DNA of 64,000 nt from Bacillus sp. AFS006103 (GTDB taxonomy: Bacteria; Bacillota; Bacilli; Bacillales; Cytobacillaceae), in NCBI GenBank assembly GCA_002559145.1, contig NTXX01000012.1, positions 111,477 through 175,476 on the forward strand, in the 5' to 3' direction. The notes beneath the pieces were generated by a model. It ran no database searches. It had not been told where the DNA came from and saw only the letters and a list, made by a program, of their open reading frames with translations. Positions 1-7,843 of this stretch are shown one piece after another. A program made the position numbers and the translations under genes. Position 1 is the stretch's first letter; each line of letters begins with the position of its first letter.

Positions 1-299
1 TTCATGACGCGAACTGGAAAGGTTACTTTTTCCATACTATACCCTTCATAGAAATGGAAACGTCCCTGCATGGCAATAACCTCTACCCCGCTTAATATTC
101 CAAATACTAATTGTCCTGCATGACCTTCAACCGTAGAAACTGGGAAGTCAGGTATTTCATTGTATGGAATCTTAACAGGATTCTCAATTTCATCAGCTAG
201 TACACCAAGTCCGGATCCTAAAATAAGTCCAATCTTTGGAGTAGTTGCATATTTTTGTTTTAAGAATCCTGCGGCATTTTGAATTTTTTCAGTATTCAT
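1..299 (-). CDS. pupG: Purine nucleoside phosphorylase, N-terminal part (cut by window edge)
   Basis: Phosphorolysis of purine (deoxy)nucleosides to free base and (deoxy)ribose-1-phosphate in the cytoplasm. Reading leftward from the ATG at 299, the frame stays open to base 1 and gives about 99 residues beginning MNTEKIQNAAGFLKQKY, with the phosphate-loop motif GLILGSGLG, then VEGHAGQLVFG and the segment MQGRFHFYEGY. These are typical of the trimeric PNP family. An AAGGGG ribosome site lies just before the ATG, inside the 3' end of drm, and only 2 bases separate the genes. The drm-pupG pairing is the known Bacillus nucleoside catabolism operon. The C-terminus lies outside the window. Confidence 0.93.
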   Translation of the reverse strand, partial: MNTEKIQNAAGFLKQKYATTPKIGLILGSGLGVLADEIENPVKIPYNEIPDFPVSTVEGHAGQLVFGILSGVEVIAMQGRFHFYEGYSMEKVTFPVRVM

Positions 300-301
300 T
301 T

Positions 302-1498
302 TTATACCCCTTTTGAATTTAATTCGTTTAAAAAACTTTTTCCAAAGTTCGGCAGTTTCACATTGAAATTTTCAGCAACAGTTGCCCCAAGGTCAGCAAA
401 GGTTTCTCTAATTGGGAGCTCTTTCCCTTCACCCATGCTCTTTGAATAAACAAGTAATGGTACATATTCCCGTGTATGGTCCGTACCTGGTGCAACAGGG
501 TCATTCCCATGATCTGCTGTAATCATTAATAGGTCGTCTTCTTTCATTTTTGCAAACACTTCTGGAAGGCGTGCATCATATTCTTCGAGTGCTTTTCCAT
601 AGCCTTCAGGGTCACGGCGATGGCCGTATAAGGCATCAAAATCAACTAGATTTACAAAACTAATGCCGGTAAAATCCATATCCAATGTTTCTATTAACTT
701 ATCCATACCATCCATATTAGAAACGGTTCTAAGTGATTGAGTAACGCCTTCTCCATCATAAATATCAGATATTTTCCCGATCGCAATTACGTCAAGCCCA
801 GCATCTTTTAATTCACTCATTACAGTACGGTCGAATGGTTTTAATGCATAATCGTGACGGTTAGAAGTCCGTTTGAAATTTCCTGGTTCTCCCAAGAAAG
901 GTCTCGCAATCACACGGCCCACCATGTACTTCTCATCCAGTGTCAATTCACGTGCAATTTTGCAGATTTTATACTGCTCTTCAATAGGAATAATTTCTTC
1001 ATGGGCAGCAATCTGAAGGACCGAATCTGCAGAAGTATAGACAATCAATGCTCCAGTCTTCATATGCTCTTCGCCCAACTCCACAAGGATTTCCGTACCG
1101 CTTGCTGGTTTATTGCCGATAATTTTACGGCCCGTACGTTTTTCTAATTCAGAAAGAAGCTCATCCGGGAAACCTTCGGGAAACACTTGGAATGGGGTTT
1201 GAATATTCAAACCCATGATTTCCCAGTGACCTGTCATGGTATCCTTTCCGTTGGAAGCCTCCATCATTTTTGTAAAATATGCTAATGGTTTCCCTGCTTT
1301 ATCTATACCTTTTATTTCACGGATATTGCTTAAGCCCAACTTGCCCATATTCGGCATGTTAAGACCGTTCATTCGCTCCGCAATATGTCCAAAAGTATCT
1401 GCACCTTTATCACCAAACTTTTCAGCATCCGGCGCTTCCCCTATGCCTACCGAGTCCATTACGATTATAAAAATACGTTTATATCTATTTGCAGCCAT
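302..1498 (-). CDS. drm: Phosphopentomutase
   Basis: Interconverts (deoxy)ribose-1-phosphate and (deoxy)ribose-5-phosphate, feeding nucleoside sugars into the pentose pathway. The 398-aa product shows the alkaline-phosphatase-fold metal motifs: [12 protein letters not shown] near residue 13, the catalytic threonine region [10 protein letters not shown] near 85-94, and the C-terminal metal ligands in ITADHGNDP and [10 protein letters not shown]. Length is normal for bacterial DeoB. The ATG is preceded by a strong AAAGGAGG site. It is the first gene of the drm-pupG operon, and a cre-like sequence lies 24 bp upstream of the start. Confidence 0.96.
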   Translation of the reverse strand: MAANRYKRIFIIVMDSVGIGEAPDAEKFGDKGADTFGHIAERMNGLNMPNMGKLGLSNIREIKGIDKAGKPLAYFTKMMEASNGKDTMTGHWEIMGLNIQTPFQVFPEGFPDELLSELEKRTGRKIIGNKPASGTEILVELGEEHMKTGALIVYTSADSVLQIAAHEEIIPIEEQYKICKIARELTLDEKYMVGRVIARPFLGEPGNFKRTSNRHDYALKPFDRTVMSELKDAGLDVIAIGKISDIYDGEGVTQSLRTVSNMDGMDKLIETLDMDFTGISFVNLVDFDALYGHRRDPEGYGKALEEYDARLPEVFAKMKEDDLLMITADHGNDPVAPGTDHTREYVPLLVYSKSMGEGKELPIRETFADLGATVAENFNVKLPNFGKSFLNELNSKGV

Positions 1499-1521
1499 TT
1501 AACTCTTCCTCCTTTATCTAT

Positions 1522-1535
1522 AGAAAACGTTTGCA
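1522..1535 (-). promoter_or_regulatory. Candidate CcpA cre site in front of drm
   Basis: AGAAAACGTTTGCA matches 12 of 14 positions of the palindromic cre consensus TGAAAACGTTTTCA. It lies between the drm start codon and its probable promoter. Drm and PupG of B. subtilis are subject to catabolite repression, so the position makes sense. CcpA binding here is inferred. Confidence 0.6.
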
Positions 1536-1654
1536 AATAACAAAATTACACATAAATATGTTGCCCTCATTATATATGTTTATGAAATTTAATATAATTC
1601 TATTCGTCAGAAGTCTGACATCTATATTGTACTAAATGTTTCAGAAATTACAAG

Positions 1655-1686
1655 AAAAAAGCCGCCAATATTTAGGCAGCTTTTTG
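1655..1686 (-). terminator. Rho-independent terminator after xerD
   Basis: A stem formed by GCTGCC and GGCGGC (minus strand) around a short AT loop is followed by TTTTTT. It lies between the xerD stop and the drm promoter region and can end leftward transcripts of fur/yqzK/xerD. The other strand also has a T-run, so it may work both ways. Confidence 0.75.
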
Positions 1687-1721
1687 ACAATTATATTTTT
1701 AGATACGAAACTCACATTCTA

Positions 1722-2609
1722 TTAAGCTCGGGGGTGGAATTTGCTATATACGTCTTTTATCTTTGTTTTCGATACTTGTGTATAGATTTGTGTTGTTGAG
1801 ATGTCAGAATGACCTAACATTTCTTGAACTGCTCTTAAATCAGCACCATTCTCTAACAAATGCGTTGCAAATGAATGACGAAGAGTATGTGGTGTAAGAT
1901 CTTTTTCTATTCTGGCTTCTTTAGCAAGTCTTTTTAATATTTTCCAAAATCCTTGGCGTGTCAACCGCTTTCCTTGATGGTTTAAAAACAAAGCATTGTC
2001 CTCTTGCTTCATGGAAATAAATCGAGGTCTTCCATAATCCAGATACTGTTTTATAGCATCAGCTGCTGCTCGCCCGATCGGTATAATTCGTTCTTTATTT
2101 CCGTTACAACGAACAAACCCCATCGTTAACTGGACATTCTCAATCTCAAGTCCTATTAATTCACTAACACGGATACCTGTAGCATAAAGCAGTTCAAGCA
2201 TGGCCTTGTCTCTTATCCCAAAATGATCCTCTAGGTTGGGTGTTTCCATCAGAGTTTCTACTTCTTGCAAACTCAAAACATTAGGAAGTGACCTTTCAAG
2301 TCTGGGTGTCTCAATTTGAACAGATGGGTCTTGACCTGTTGCCTTGGCCCTTAATAAAAATTGATGAAATGCACGGATAGAGGCGATATGCCGTGCCAAT
2401 GTTTTCGAGGATTTCCCCTGTTCTTTTAGAAATCTTAAAAAGTGTACGATATGTCCACGTTGTACATCATTTAAAGAAAGGACGGATTCAACATTTTTCA
2501 AATAATGAAGATAGCTTTTTAAATCTCGCTCATACGCCATAATTGTGTTTTGGGCTGAACCTTTTTCAATGAATAAATAATTCAAAAAAGCCTTTAATTG
2601 CTCGTCCAT
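1722..2609 (-). CDS. xerD: Site-specific tyrosine recombinase XerD
   Basis: Partner of XerC in resolving chromosome dimers at dif near the division septum. The 295-aa product has an N-terminal SAM-like core-binding domain (about 1-90) and a C-terminal catalytic domain with the R-K-H-R-H-Y set: [12 protein letters not shown] (Arg), [12 protein letters not shown] (His/Arg), [13 protein letters not shown] (His/Tyr). I chose the internal ATG at 2609 because GGGGAG lies 8 bases before it and the N-terminus MDEQLKAF aligns with B. subtilis XerD. A longer frame to 2639 would overlap yqzK. It lies 5 bases downstream of yqzK, as in B. subtilis. Confidence 0.94.
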   Translation of the reverse strand: MDEQLKAFLNYLFIEKGSAQNTIMAYERDLKSYLHYLKNVESVLSLNDVQRGHIVHFLRFLKEQGKSSKTLARHIASIRAFHQFLLRAKATGQDPSVQIETPRLERSLPNVLSLQEVETLMETPNLEDHFGIRDKAMLELLYATGIRVSELIGLEIENVQLTMGFVRCNGNKERIIPIGRAAADAIKQYLDYGRPRFISMKQEDNALFLNHQGKRLTRQGFWKILKRLAKEARIEKDLTPHTLRHSFATHLLENGADLRAVQEMLGHSDISTTQIYTQVSKTKIKDVYSKFHPRA

Positions 2610-2614
2610 CGTAT

Positions 2615-2839
2615 TTACTCCCCATTTAAATAAAACCACATCAGCCGATCTAACAAGGAAGAATCCTCATGCACTGCGCTTGAAACTTTAAGTGCAGCTC
2701 CTTCCGGTTCGTCATAGCGATGATAATTTTGATATTCTTCATTCACCAACATGATACCATAATAGAAAAGAATCGTGCATCCTGTGAATATTATAAAAAC
2801 CTTTAAGGTTTTTAGTGCAGCTTTAATAAATGAAATCAT
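2615..2839 (-). CDS. yqzK: YqzK family small membrane protein (DUF4227)
   Basis: A 74-aa protein of unknown function with one clear hydrophobic segment near the N-terminus (about residues 12-32) followed by an acidic, Tyr-rich hydrophilic tail. This suggests a single-pass membrane protein. Between fur and xerD, B. subtilis carries the similar small gene yqzK, and the identification rests mainly on that position plus the matching size and topology. It is probably co-transcribed with xerD, since the gap is 5 bases. Confidence 0.75.
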   Translation of the reverse strand: MISFIKAALKTLKVFIIFTGCTILFYYGIMLVNEEYQNYHRYDEPEGAALKVSSAVHEDSSLLDRLMWFYLNGE

Positions 2840-2946
2840 CCCGCTTCCCCCAATTTCCTTCGTCTAGTAAAATGTATGCCAAAATAGACAAATTTTATAC
2901 CTAGTGATTGGTATTAAAGGGGAAGTTCCGTTTCATCAACTTTACA

Positions 2947-2977
2947 TCAAAAAAAGAAAAAGCCCTTTCAAGGAGCT
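2947..2977 (-). terminator. Probable terminator after fur
   Basis: On the minus strand an imperfect stem (AGCtCCT / AGGgGCT) is followed by a long T-rich run. It lies just past the fur stop codon and separates fur from yqzK. Confidence 0.6.
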
Positions 2978-2985
2978 TTCGTTGG

Positions 2986-3450
2986 TTAATCTACTTTTTC
3001 GACCTCTTTGTCTTTATCCTGGCATCGGTAACAAATCCCATGAAAAGTGAGGCGATGATCTTTTATTTTAAAATTCCATTTGCGTTCCACAACGGATTCA
3101 ACATCTTCAAGTAAATCCTCTTGAATTTCATCAACAGCACCACATTCAATACAAACAAGATGATGATGAAAATGGGCGGCACCTTCCTGGCGAAGGTCAT
3201 AACGGGAAACCCCGTCCCCAAAATTTATTTTATCCACGATTTTTAACTCTGTTAATAATTCAAGCGTTCGATAAACTGTTGCTAAACCAATTTCAGGCGA
3301 TTTTTCTTTTACGAGGAGGTATACATCTTCCGCACTTAAATGATCCTCTTCATTTTCTAATAAAACTCGAACGGTTGCCTCACGCTGAGGTGTTAATTTA
3401 TAACTTGCTGAATGCAACTGTTTCTTAATTCTTTCAATCCTAGTTTCCAT
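2986..3450 (-). CDS. fur: Ferric uptake regulator Fur
   Basis: Fe(II)-dependent repressor of iron acquisition genes. The 154-aa product has an N-terminal winged helix (about 1-85, with the recognition region SPEIGLATVYRTLELL) and a C-terminal dimerisation domain containing HFHHHLVCIECG and a second CxxC-like pair (CYRC) for structural zinc. It lies between spoIIM and yqzK-xerD exactly as in B. subtilis, which separates it from its paralogues PerR and Zur. Own promoter and PerR-like boxes lie upstream. Confidence 0.95.
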   Translation of the reverse strand: METRIERIKKQLHSASYKLTPQREATVRVLLENEEDHLSAEDVYLLVKEKSPEIGLATVYRTLELLTELKIVDKINFGDGVSRYDLRQEGAAHFHHHLVCIECGAVDEIQEDLLEDVESVVERKWNFKIKDHRLTFHGICYRCQDKDKEVEKVD

Positions 3451-3483
3451 CCTGAAGCCCCTCCCTCGCCACTGTTAATTCTC

Positions 3484-3511
3484 ATTATAACAGATGACAA
3501 TTGAGAATCAA
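3484..3511 (-). promoter_or_regulatory. Sigma-A promoter of fur
   Basis: Minus strand: TTGATT (-35, 3506-3511), 16-bp spacer, TATAAT (-10, 3484-3489), about 35 bp before the fur start codon. Confidence 0.65.
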
Positions 3512-3512
3512 A

Positions 3513-3559
3513 ATAAAATTATTATAAACTAGAATAAACATTTTTTATAATAATTATTA
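3513..3559 (-). promoter_or_regulatory. Two PerR-box-like palindromes upstream of fur
   Basis: TTATAATAATTATTA at 3545-3559 matches 14 of 15 positions of the Per box TTATAATnATTATAA. The minus-strand TTATAATAATTTTAT at 3513-3527 matches 13 of 15 and abuts the fur -35 element. PerR control of fur is established in B. subtilis. The AT-rich context makes chance matches possible. Confidence 0.5.
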
Positions 3560-3567
3560 TATGGTAT

Positions 3568-4215
3568 TTACTTTAAAATAGTTGAACTTATGACGGTTTT
3601 CATTAACCACGGTGAGAGATATGCCTCTATTCCTGATGCAGCAACTATAAATATTACTGCTACAAACAAGGTGAAAATGTATCCCTTAAAAAAGGGAAGT
3701 ATAGGCTGTGCATATTTTTTCATAAATTGCTTTTTGATCATTCGAAGTGAGAAAATTACTGATAATGCTGCCATCATGATGAACACAGGAATAATGATCA
3801 GATTCTGAGGCAAGATCGAAACAAAGGCAAGCATAAAGCCTTGCCAGCCCATTTGACTGACTAGAAAACCAACGGTAAACCCAACTACCATTCCTTTAAT
3901 AAATAATAGAATAAGTATAACGGGAAGACCGATGATGGAAATCCCTAGTATCCACATAAGACCAATAAACTTGCTATTATGGAAAAAGCTTTGTAAGAAT
4001 AAATCATTGTCTTCGCCTTCCCTGCCGCTCGACACTTGGCCAAAAAATTGTGATAGATAATAGAATAAATCTTCCTTCTGAGTAATGCTCATACTGTTTA
4101 CGACAATTGCTCCAAAAATTACTCCCATTAAAAATAAAACAACAATAAACAAAAAAATTGAGGAATGCTCACGGAAATAACTAGCGGCATCGGACTGGTA
4201 CAATCGTTTTTTCAT
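3568..4215 (-). CDS. spoIIM: Stage II sporulation protein M
   Basis: Membrane component of the SpoIID-SpoIIM-SpoIIP machine that thins septal peptidoglycan and drives engulfment of the forespore. The 215-aa product is strongly hydrophobic with about five membrane segments (around residues 18-40, 75-100, 105-130, 135-160 and 180-205), matching the SpoIIM/DUF95 family. It is adjacent to fur as in B. subtilis. A sigma-E type promoter is visible 38 bp upstream, consistent with mother-cell expression. Confidence 0.95.
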   Translation of the reverse strand: MKKRLYQSDAASYFREHSSIFLFIVVLFLMGVIFGAIVVNSMSITQKEDLFYYLSQFFGQVSSGREGEDNDLFLQSFFHNSKFIGLMWILGISIIGLPVILILLFIKGMVVGFTVGFLVSQMGWQGFMLAFVSILPQNLIIIPVFIMMAALSVIFSLRMIKKQFMKKYAQPILPFFKGYIFTLFVAVIFIVAASGIEAYLSPWLMKTVISSTILK

Positions 4216-4252
4216 TTGCGTATCCCCCTACTCTTCTCAGTTCAGTTAATAC

Positions 4253-4280
4253 ATTGTATGCCAGTCTAGTAATTCTATGC
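4253..4280 (-). promoter_or_regulatory. Sigma-E promoter of spoIIM
   Basis: Minus strand: GCATAGA (-35-like, 4274-4280), 13-bp spacer, then a perfect sigma-E -10, CATACAAT (4253-4260), ahead of the spoIIM start. spoIIM is a known sigma-E gene. Confidence 0.75.
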
Positions 4281-4308
4281 TCAAAATTTAATAGATTACA
4301 GAACAAAA

Positions 4309-4450
4309 AGCGCACGCGCCCGTTTAGCTGCGTATGGGCTGGAGCGCTCCAACTGAGATAAAGGAAACACGGATAGCGGTAGCGCATTCGTGCTTGACTT
4401 ATCGTAGGGTGGAGAGCGAAGCCCACTAGCAGTTGGGCGCTGGAGCTGGA
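4309..4450. repeat. GC-rich interspersed repeat with imperfect terminal inverted repeats
   Basis: About 140 bp of clearly higher GC than the surroundings, with no convincing reading frame. The left end contains GGAGCGCTCCAACTG and the right end CAGTTGGGCGCTGGAG, which are near reverse complements. Internal short palindromes could fold the whole element. It looks like the non-coding mobile or REP/MITE-like repeats scattered in Bacillaceae chromosomes. Only one copy is in this window, so multiplicity is inferred from memory of similar sequences, not shown. Confidence 0.6.
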
Positions 4451-4510
4451 TTCAGAAAACATTTCAAGTTATCCACAACAAGTAATTTTATAATTTCTAA
4501 TCAATAATAA

Positions 4511-4545
4511 ATCCCGATAGCTATAAGCTACCGGGATTCAATTTT
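4511..4545 (-). terminator. Terminator after endonuclease Q gene
   Basis: A strong stem of ATCCCGATAGCT and AGCTACCGGGAT around a 3-base loop lies directly after the yqxK stop. It is T-rich on both sides, so it probably works in both directions. Confidence 0.7.
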
Positions 4546-4546
4546 T

Positions 4547-5710
4547 TTAATCAGAAATTTTTCCGTATTTCCCACCGCCGCCGGCTGCTAGATTTACTTT
4601 ACCCTCCCTGGCTTTCAGGATAAGGTCAGCGATTCTTTCCGGGACAACCTCTTTCAACCCTTCATATGGTACATCGTGCAAAATTGCCATTTCACTGCCA
4701 AAGTGATCCACCAATTTCTCAAGTAAGCGAGGCCCTAAACCAGGGATAAACTCAAGTGGGACTTGGTGGATATAGGGCGGACGCTCTTTAGGGCCTTGTT
4801 CGTCCGTTTTCAGTTCAAGGATTCTGTCAGCTACACCTTTGATAATTTTCTTATTTCCACAATGCGTACATATTTGATCCTCATCAGCGGCAGGATGATG
4901 ACACTGGGCACAAACTGTTTTATGATATTTACCAAGCAATGGATCAAGACCATAATTTGCGATAATCTTTCGTCCATCCTCATTCTTTAAGGCTTTCTGC
5001 AATTCTAGAAATGTTGGTTCCTTCATCGCAATGACCTGATATTCACGCGCAATTTTCGCAAGAGAATGGGCATCAGAATTTGTTACAAACGTATAATCAT
5101 GTAATTCCTTTATTTGATCCGCCATATTCGTATCGGAGCTTAAACCAAGTTCAATCGCATCAATCAATTCCGGGTCTAATACCTCTGTTAGTGATTGATT
5201 GACTCCTTTTCCATATAAACTTTTAAAGGGCGTGAATACATGGGCAGGAATGAAGATTCCACCTAACTCTTTGACCTTCTTTTGCAAAGTAAGACCCGTC
5301 ACATAGATTCTTTGTGAGCTTAATTGAATATTTTTCAAGTGACCGGACAGCCAGGAGGAAAATTCCCTCATCACAGAAAGGTTTGGAAAAAACATAAGTA
5401 GATGGATTGGACCATTGCATTGCTCATCATAAATCTCTAACTCTGAACCGGGAATAACCGTTAAATCTCCAAACACTAAGCCCCCATCCGGATGTTCCAC
5501 CAGATCCCCACTTTGAACCAAACTCTCCATTTCAAGGATGACTTCAGGCGAATGGCTATCGATGATCCCAACCATATTAAGTCCCTTTTCATGTCGTGCA
5601 TGTTCAATGATATTCGTAAAGGTTAGTGACTTGGCACCAGTAATTTTTACAGGCTTCCCTGTCCATGTCCGTCCAATGTGTATATGTAAATCTACATAGT
5701 AGCGATTCAT
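4547..5710 (-). CDS. yqxK: Endonuclease Q family protein (PHP domain)
   Basis: EndoQ-type enzyme, which cleaves DNA 5' of deaminated or abasic bases. The 387-aa product begins with a PHP-fold metal motif (DLHIHIGR near 8-15), has further PHP histidines (IDSHSPE, IPAHVF, TNSDAHS), a zinc-finger pair (CAQC...CTHC, about 270-288) and a C-terminal helix-hairpin-helix (IPGLGPRLLEKL). The ATG overlaps the nudF stop by 4 bases (ATGA), implying coupled translation with the nucleotide-cleaning enzyme NudF. The B. subtilis counterpart is yqxK. Activity is by family inference. Confidence 0.88.
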   Translation of the reverse strand: MNRYYVDLHIHIGRTWTGKPVKITGAKSLTFTNIIEHARHEKGLNMVGIIDSHSPEVILEMESLVQSGDLVEHPDGGLVFGDLTVIPGSELEIYDEQCNGPIHLLMFFPNLSVMREFSSWLSGHLKNIQLSSQRIYVTGLTLQKKVKELGGIFIPAHVFTPFKSLYGKGVNQSLTEVLDPELIDAIELGLSSDTNMADQIKELHDYTFVTNSDAHSLAKIAREYQVIAMKEPTFLELQKALKNEDGRKIIANYGLDPLLGKYHKTVCAQCHHPAADEDQICTHCGNKKIIKGVADRILELKTDEQGPKERPPYIHQVPLEFIPGLGPRLLEKLVDHFGSEMAILHDVPYEGLKEVVPERIADLILKAREGKVNLAAGGGGKYGKISD

Positions 5711-6261
5711 TTATTTTTCAACGCCTCTTGTAATTGTAAATACTGAACTGCAAATATCGTCTTAGCATCATATATTCTTTGTTCTTTTACATATTGGATA
5801 GCTTCTTCAAGGGTCAATTCCTTAAGAATGACAAACTCATCCTCATCAAGTGCAGCTGCATTTTCTTTTTTTGTAAGTCCTGTCGCAACATAGACATGAA
5901 CAATTTCATCAGCAAATCCTGGTGATGTGTAGAAGGAAGTGAGCCATTCAAGGCTCTCGCACTCATAACCTGTCTCTTCCTCTAGTTCACGGCGGGCACA
6001 AAGTGCAGGTTCTTCGCCTTTTTCCAGCTTTCCTGCGGGAATTTCAACAATGGTCCGTTCTAGTGCCTTCCGATATTGCTCGACCATTACGACTTTTTTA
6101 TCATCAGTAATGGCTAAAATAGCAACAGCCCCGGGATGTTTTACAATCTCCCGTTGCGATTGTTTCCCGTTCGGAAGCTCAACTTCCTGTAAATGAAGAC
6201 TAATGACTTTTCCTGAGAAAATTTCTTCACTATGAAGCGTTTTTTCTTCGAGATTGCTCAT
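5707..6261 (-). CDS. nudF: ADP-ribose pyrophosphatase (Nudix hydrolase)
   Basis: Hydrolyses ADP-ribose to AMP and ribose-5-phosphate. The 184-aa product carries a complete Nudix box spanning roughly residues 78-100, with the key G-x5-E-x7-RELEEETGYE spacing. It also has the family's aromatic substrate loop (SFYTSPGFADE) downstream. The order nudF-yqxK matches B. subtilis yqkG-yqxK. It is transcribed divergently from mciZ, with 69 bp between start codons. Confidence 0.95.
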   Translation of the reverse strand: MSNLEEKTLHSEEIFSGKVISLHLQEVELPNGKQSQREIVKHPGAVAILAITDDKKVVMVEQYRKALERTIVEIPAGKLEKGEEPALCARRELEEETGYECESLEWLTSFYTSPGFADEIVHVYVATGLTKKENAAALDEDEFVILKELTLEEAIQYVKEQRIYDAKTIFAVQYLQLQEALKNK

Positions 6262-6273
6262 ATGGTCACTCCT

Positions 6274-6301
6274 GTTCTATTCCTATAATCTGCTCATACA
6301 T
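6274..6301 (+). promoter_or_regulatory. Sigma-E promoter of mciZ
   Basis: TTCTATT (-35-like, 6274-6280), 13-bp spacer, CATACATT (perfect sigma-E -10, 6294-6301), 30 bp before the mciZ ATG. This fits the known mother-cell expression of mciZ. Confidence 0.72.
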
Positions 6302-6330
6302 TTTACCATACTTTATTTGGAGGGGTATGG

Positions 6331-6462
6331 ATGAAGGTGTACGTTCATGAGAAAGGAATCATTCTTGTTGGGAAAGGCTGGGAAGTACTACAGAAACTAA
6401 AAGAATACAACAAAGATCATCTCACCGTTTCCGAATGGGTTAATAAGGTAAACTCAAAATAA
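6331..6462 (+). CDS. mciZ: MciZ, mother-cell inhibitor of FtsZ
   Basis: A 43-codon gene starting MKVYVHEKGIILVGKGWE and ending in VSEWVNKVNSK. It matches the B. subtilis 40-aa MciZ pattern: MKV, then KG--LVGK-WE, then KLKEY, then a W-containing tail. MciZ binds the C-terminal face of FtsZ and caps filaments, preventing Z-ring formation in the mother cell during sporulation. A good TTTGGAGGGG ribosome site precedes the ATG, and the gene lies between nudF and yqkF as in B. subtilis. The sigma-E promoter upstream supports the call. The homology is from remembered sequence, not an alignment. Confidence 0.88.
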   Translation: MKVYVHEKGIILVGKGWEVLQKLKEYNKDHLTVSEWVNKVNSK

Positions 6463-6524
6463 TAGCTTTCGATTGTAGTCTGTCCTTATCTTTATTAATA
6501 TTGTAAAAAAGGACGGGTGATATT

Positions 6525-7436
6525 ATGAAAAAAAGAAAACTTGGAAATTCAGATTTGTTTGTAACGGAATTAGGGCTTGGTTGTATGTCCATTGGTACCG
6601 AGGAGAAAACAGCCAGAAAAATAATTGAAGCCGCCCTTGAGGAAGGGATCAATTATTTTGATACGGCTGATTTATATGATTTTGGTGAAAATGAAAAAAT
6701 AGTTGGGACAGCATTGAAGGAAGTCCGTGAACACATCATTATTGCAACCAAAGTTGGAAACCGCTGGAGTCAAGATAAAAAGGGATGGTCATGGGACCCC
6801 TCGAAGTCCTATATAAAAGAAGAAGTTAAACAGAGTCTTAACAGACTGGGTACCGACTATATCGATCTTTATCAGCTGCACGGCGGGACAATCAATGATC
6901 CTATTGAAGAAACGATTGAAGCGTTCGAAGAATTAAAAGCGGAAGGTTATATTCGCTATTATGGCATTTCATCGATTCGCCCGAATGTAATTAGGGAATA
7001 TGTTAAAAAGTCTTGTATCGTATCAGTAATGATGCAATACAGTATCTTAGACCGCCGCCCTGAGGAAGAAGCATTACCATTTCTAGAGGAACATGGGGTA
7101 AGCGTTGTGACCCGAGGCCCTCTCGCAAAAGGTCTTTTAAGTGAAAAAATGCTTGAGAAGGTATCTGAAAGAGGCTTTCAGGATTACAGCTTCAACGAGT
7201 TAAATGAGGCCTTGCCATTACTGAAGGAAAAATTAGCATCCTCACGTCCCTTTACTGAAATAGCCCTTCAGTATAATCTAGTAAATCCTGCCGTTTCCTC
7301 TGTTGTTGCTGGTGCAAGTAGTCCTGAACAAATTCGGAGTAATGCGAAGGCTGTCAGAAGTCAACCGCTGTCTGAGAAAGAAGTTTCAGTAATTAGAGAG
7401 TTAACGAAGGCTGGCATTTATAAAGAACATCGTTAA
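6525..7436 (+). CDS. yqkF: Aldo/keto reductase (YqkF-like)
   Basis: NADPH-dependent oxidoreductase of the AKR superfamily with unknown substrate. The 303-aa TIM-barrel protein shows the catalytic tetrad context: DTADLYDFGENE (Asp/Tyr, about 45-56), IIATKVG (Lys, about 75), YQLHGG (His, about 115). It ends with the C-terminal cofactor loop VSSVVAGASSPEQIRSNA. It is monocistronic, with a terminator directly after it. Position downstream of mciZ/nudF equals B. subtilis yqkF. Confidence 0.92.
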   Translation: MKKRKLGNSDLFVTELGLGCMSIGTEEKTARKIIEAALEEGINYFDTADLYDFGENEKIVGTALKEVREHIIIATKVGNRWSQDKKGWSWDPSKSYIKEEVKQSLNRLGTDYIDLYQLHGGTINDPIEETIEAFEELKAEGYIRYYGISSIRPNVIREYVKKSCIVSVMMQYSILDRRPEEEALPFLEEHGVSVVTRGPLAKGLLSEKMLEKVSERGFQDYSFNELNEALPLLKEKLASSRPFTEIALQYNLVNPAVSSVVAGASSPEQIRSNAKAVRSQPLSEKEVSVIRELTKAGIYKEHR

Positions 7437-7465
7437 AAGGAGAGCGTTCGTACGCCCTCCTTTTT
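7436..7465 (+). terminator. Terminator after yqkF
   Basis: AAGGAGaGCG / CGCcCTCCTT stem around a 6-base loop followed by TTTTTA, immediately after the yqkF stop. It lies between convergent yqkF and yqkE. Confidence 0.8.
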
Positions 7466-7473
7466 ATATTGTT

Positions 7474-7728
7474 TTATTTAAATTCCTTCCAGTTCATGCC
7501 GCTCTCATTTAATAGTTCTGCAAATGATTTGTTTTTTTCTTTTAGTCTTCGCTCTTCCCGCTTTATCTTTTCTTCTTCTTCTTTTTTTCTTTCTTCTGCT
7601 GCTTTCAGCTGCTCCTGTTGTTCTTTTAATTGTTTGAATAAATTTGGATTAATCATATCGCCAAGCGTGACCGCTGATTCATCTTTTTTGGGTTTCGATT
7701 GATTTTTTTGTTTAGATTGCTTTTTCAT
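7474..7728 (-). CDS. yqkE: YqkE family protein (DUF3886)
   Basis: An 84-aa highly charged protein. Residues 1-18 are Lys/Gln-rich, then LGDMINPNLFKQLKEQQEQL leads into a long Glu/Lys-rich helix that is probably coiled coil, and it ends in FAELLNESGMNWKEFK. Convergent to yqkF as in B. subtilis yqkE. Function unknown. The composition suggests a cytosolic helical protein, possibly nucleic-acid or protein binding. Confidence 0.85.
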   Translation of the reverse strand: MKKQSKQKNQSKPKKDESAVTLGDMINPNLFKQLKEQQEQLKAAEERKKEEEEKIKREERRLKEKNKSFAELLNESGMNWKEFK

Positions 7729-7792
7729 TCAAAACACCTCCATTATCAAAATTTCACTTATATTATACCATGTCACCAAGCATCGCCCATAT

Positions 7793-7832
7793 AAAAAAGC
7801 AGGCTATGCTTAATCATAGTCAGCCTGCTCTT
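7793..7832 (-). terminator. Terminator after scoB
   Basis: Minus strand AGCAGGCTGACTATG / CATAGCCTGCT hairpin followed by TTTTTT, just past the scoB stop. Confidence 0.8.
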
Positions 7833-7843
7833 ACTCGTTTTAT

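Noticed and set aside
4181..4462. 93-codon minus-strand frame covering the GC-rich repeat
   Set aside because: It overlaps the spoIIM start and sigma-E promoter, its composition is not protein-like, and the DNA looks like a structured non-coding repeat.
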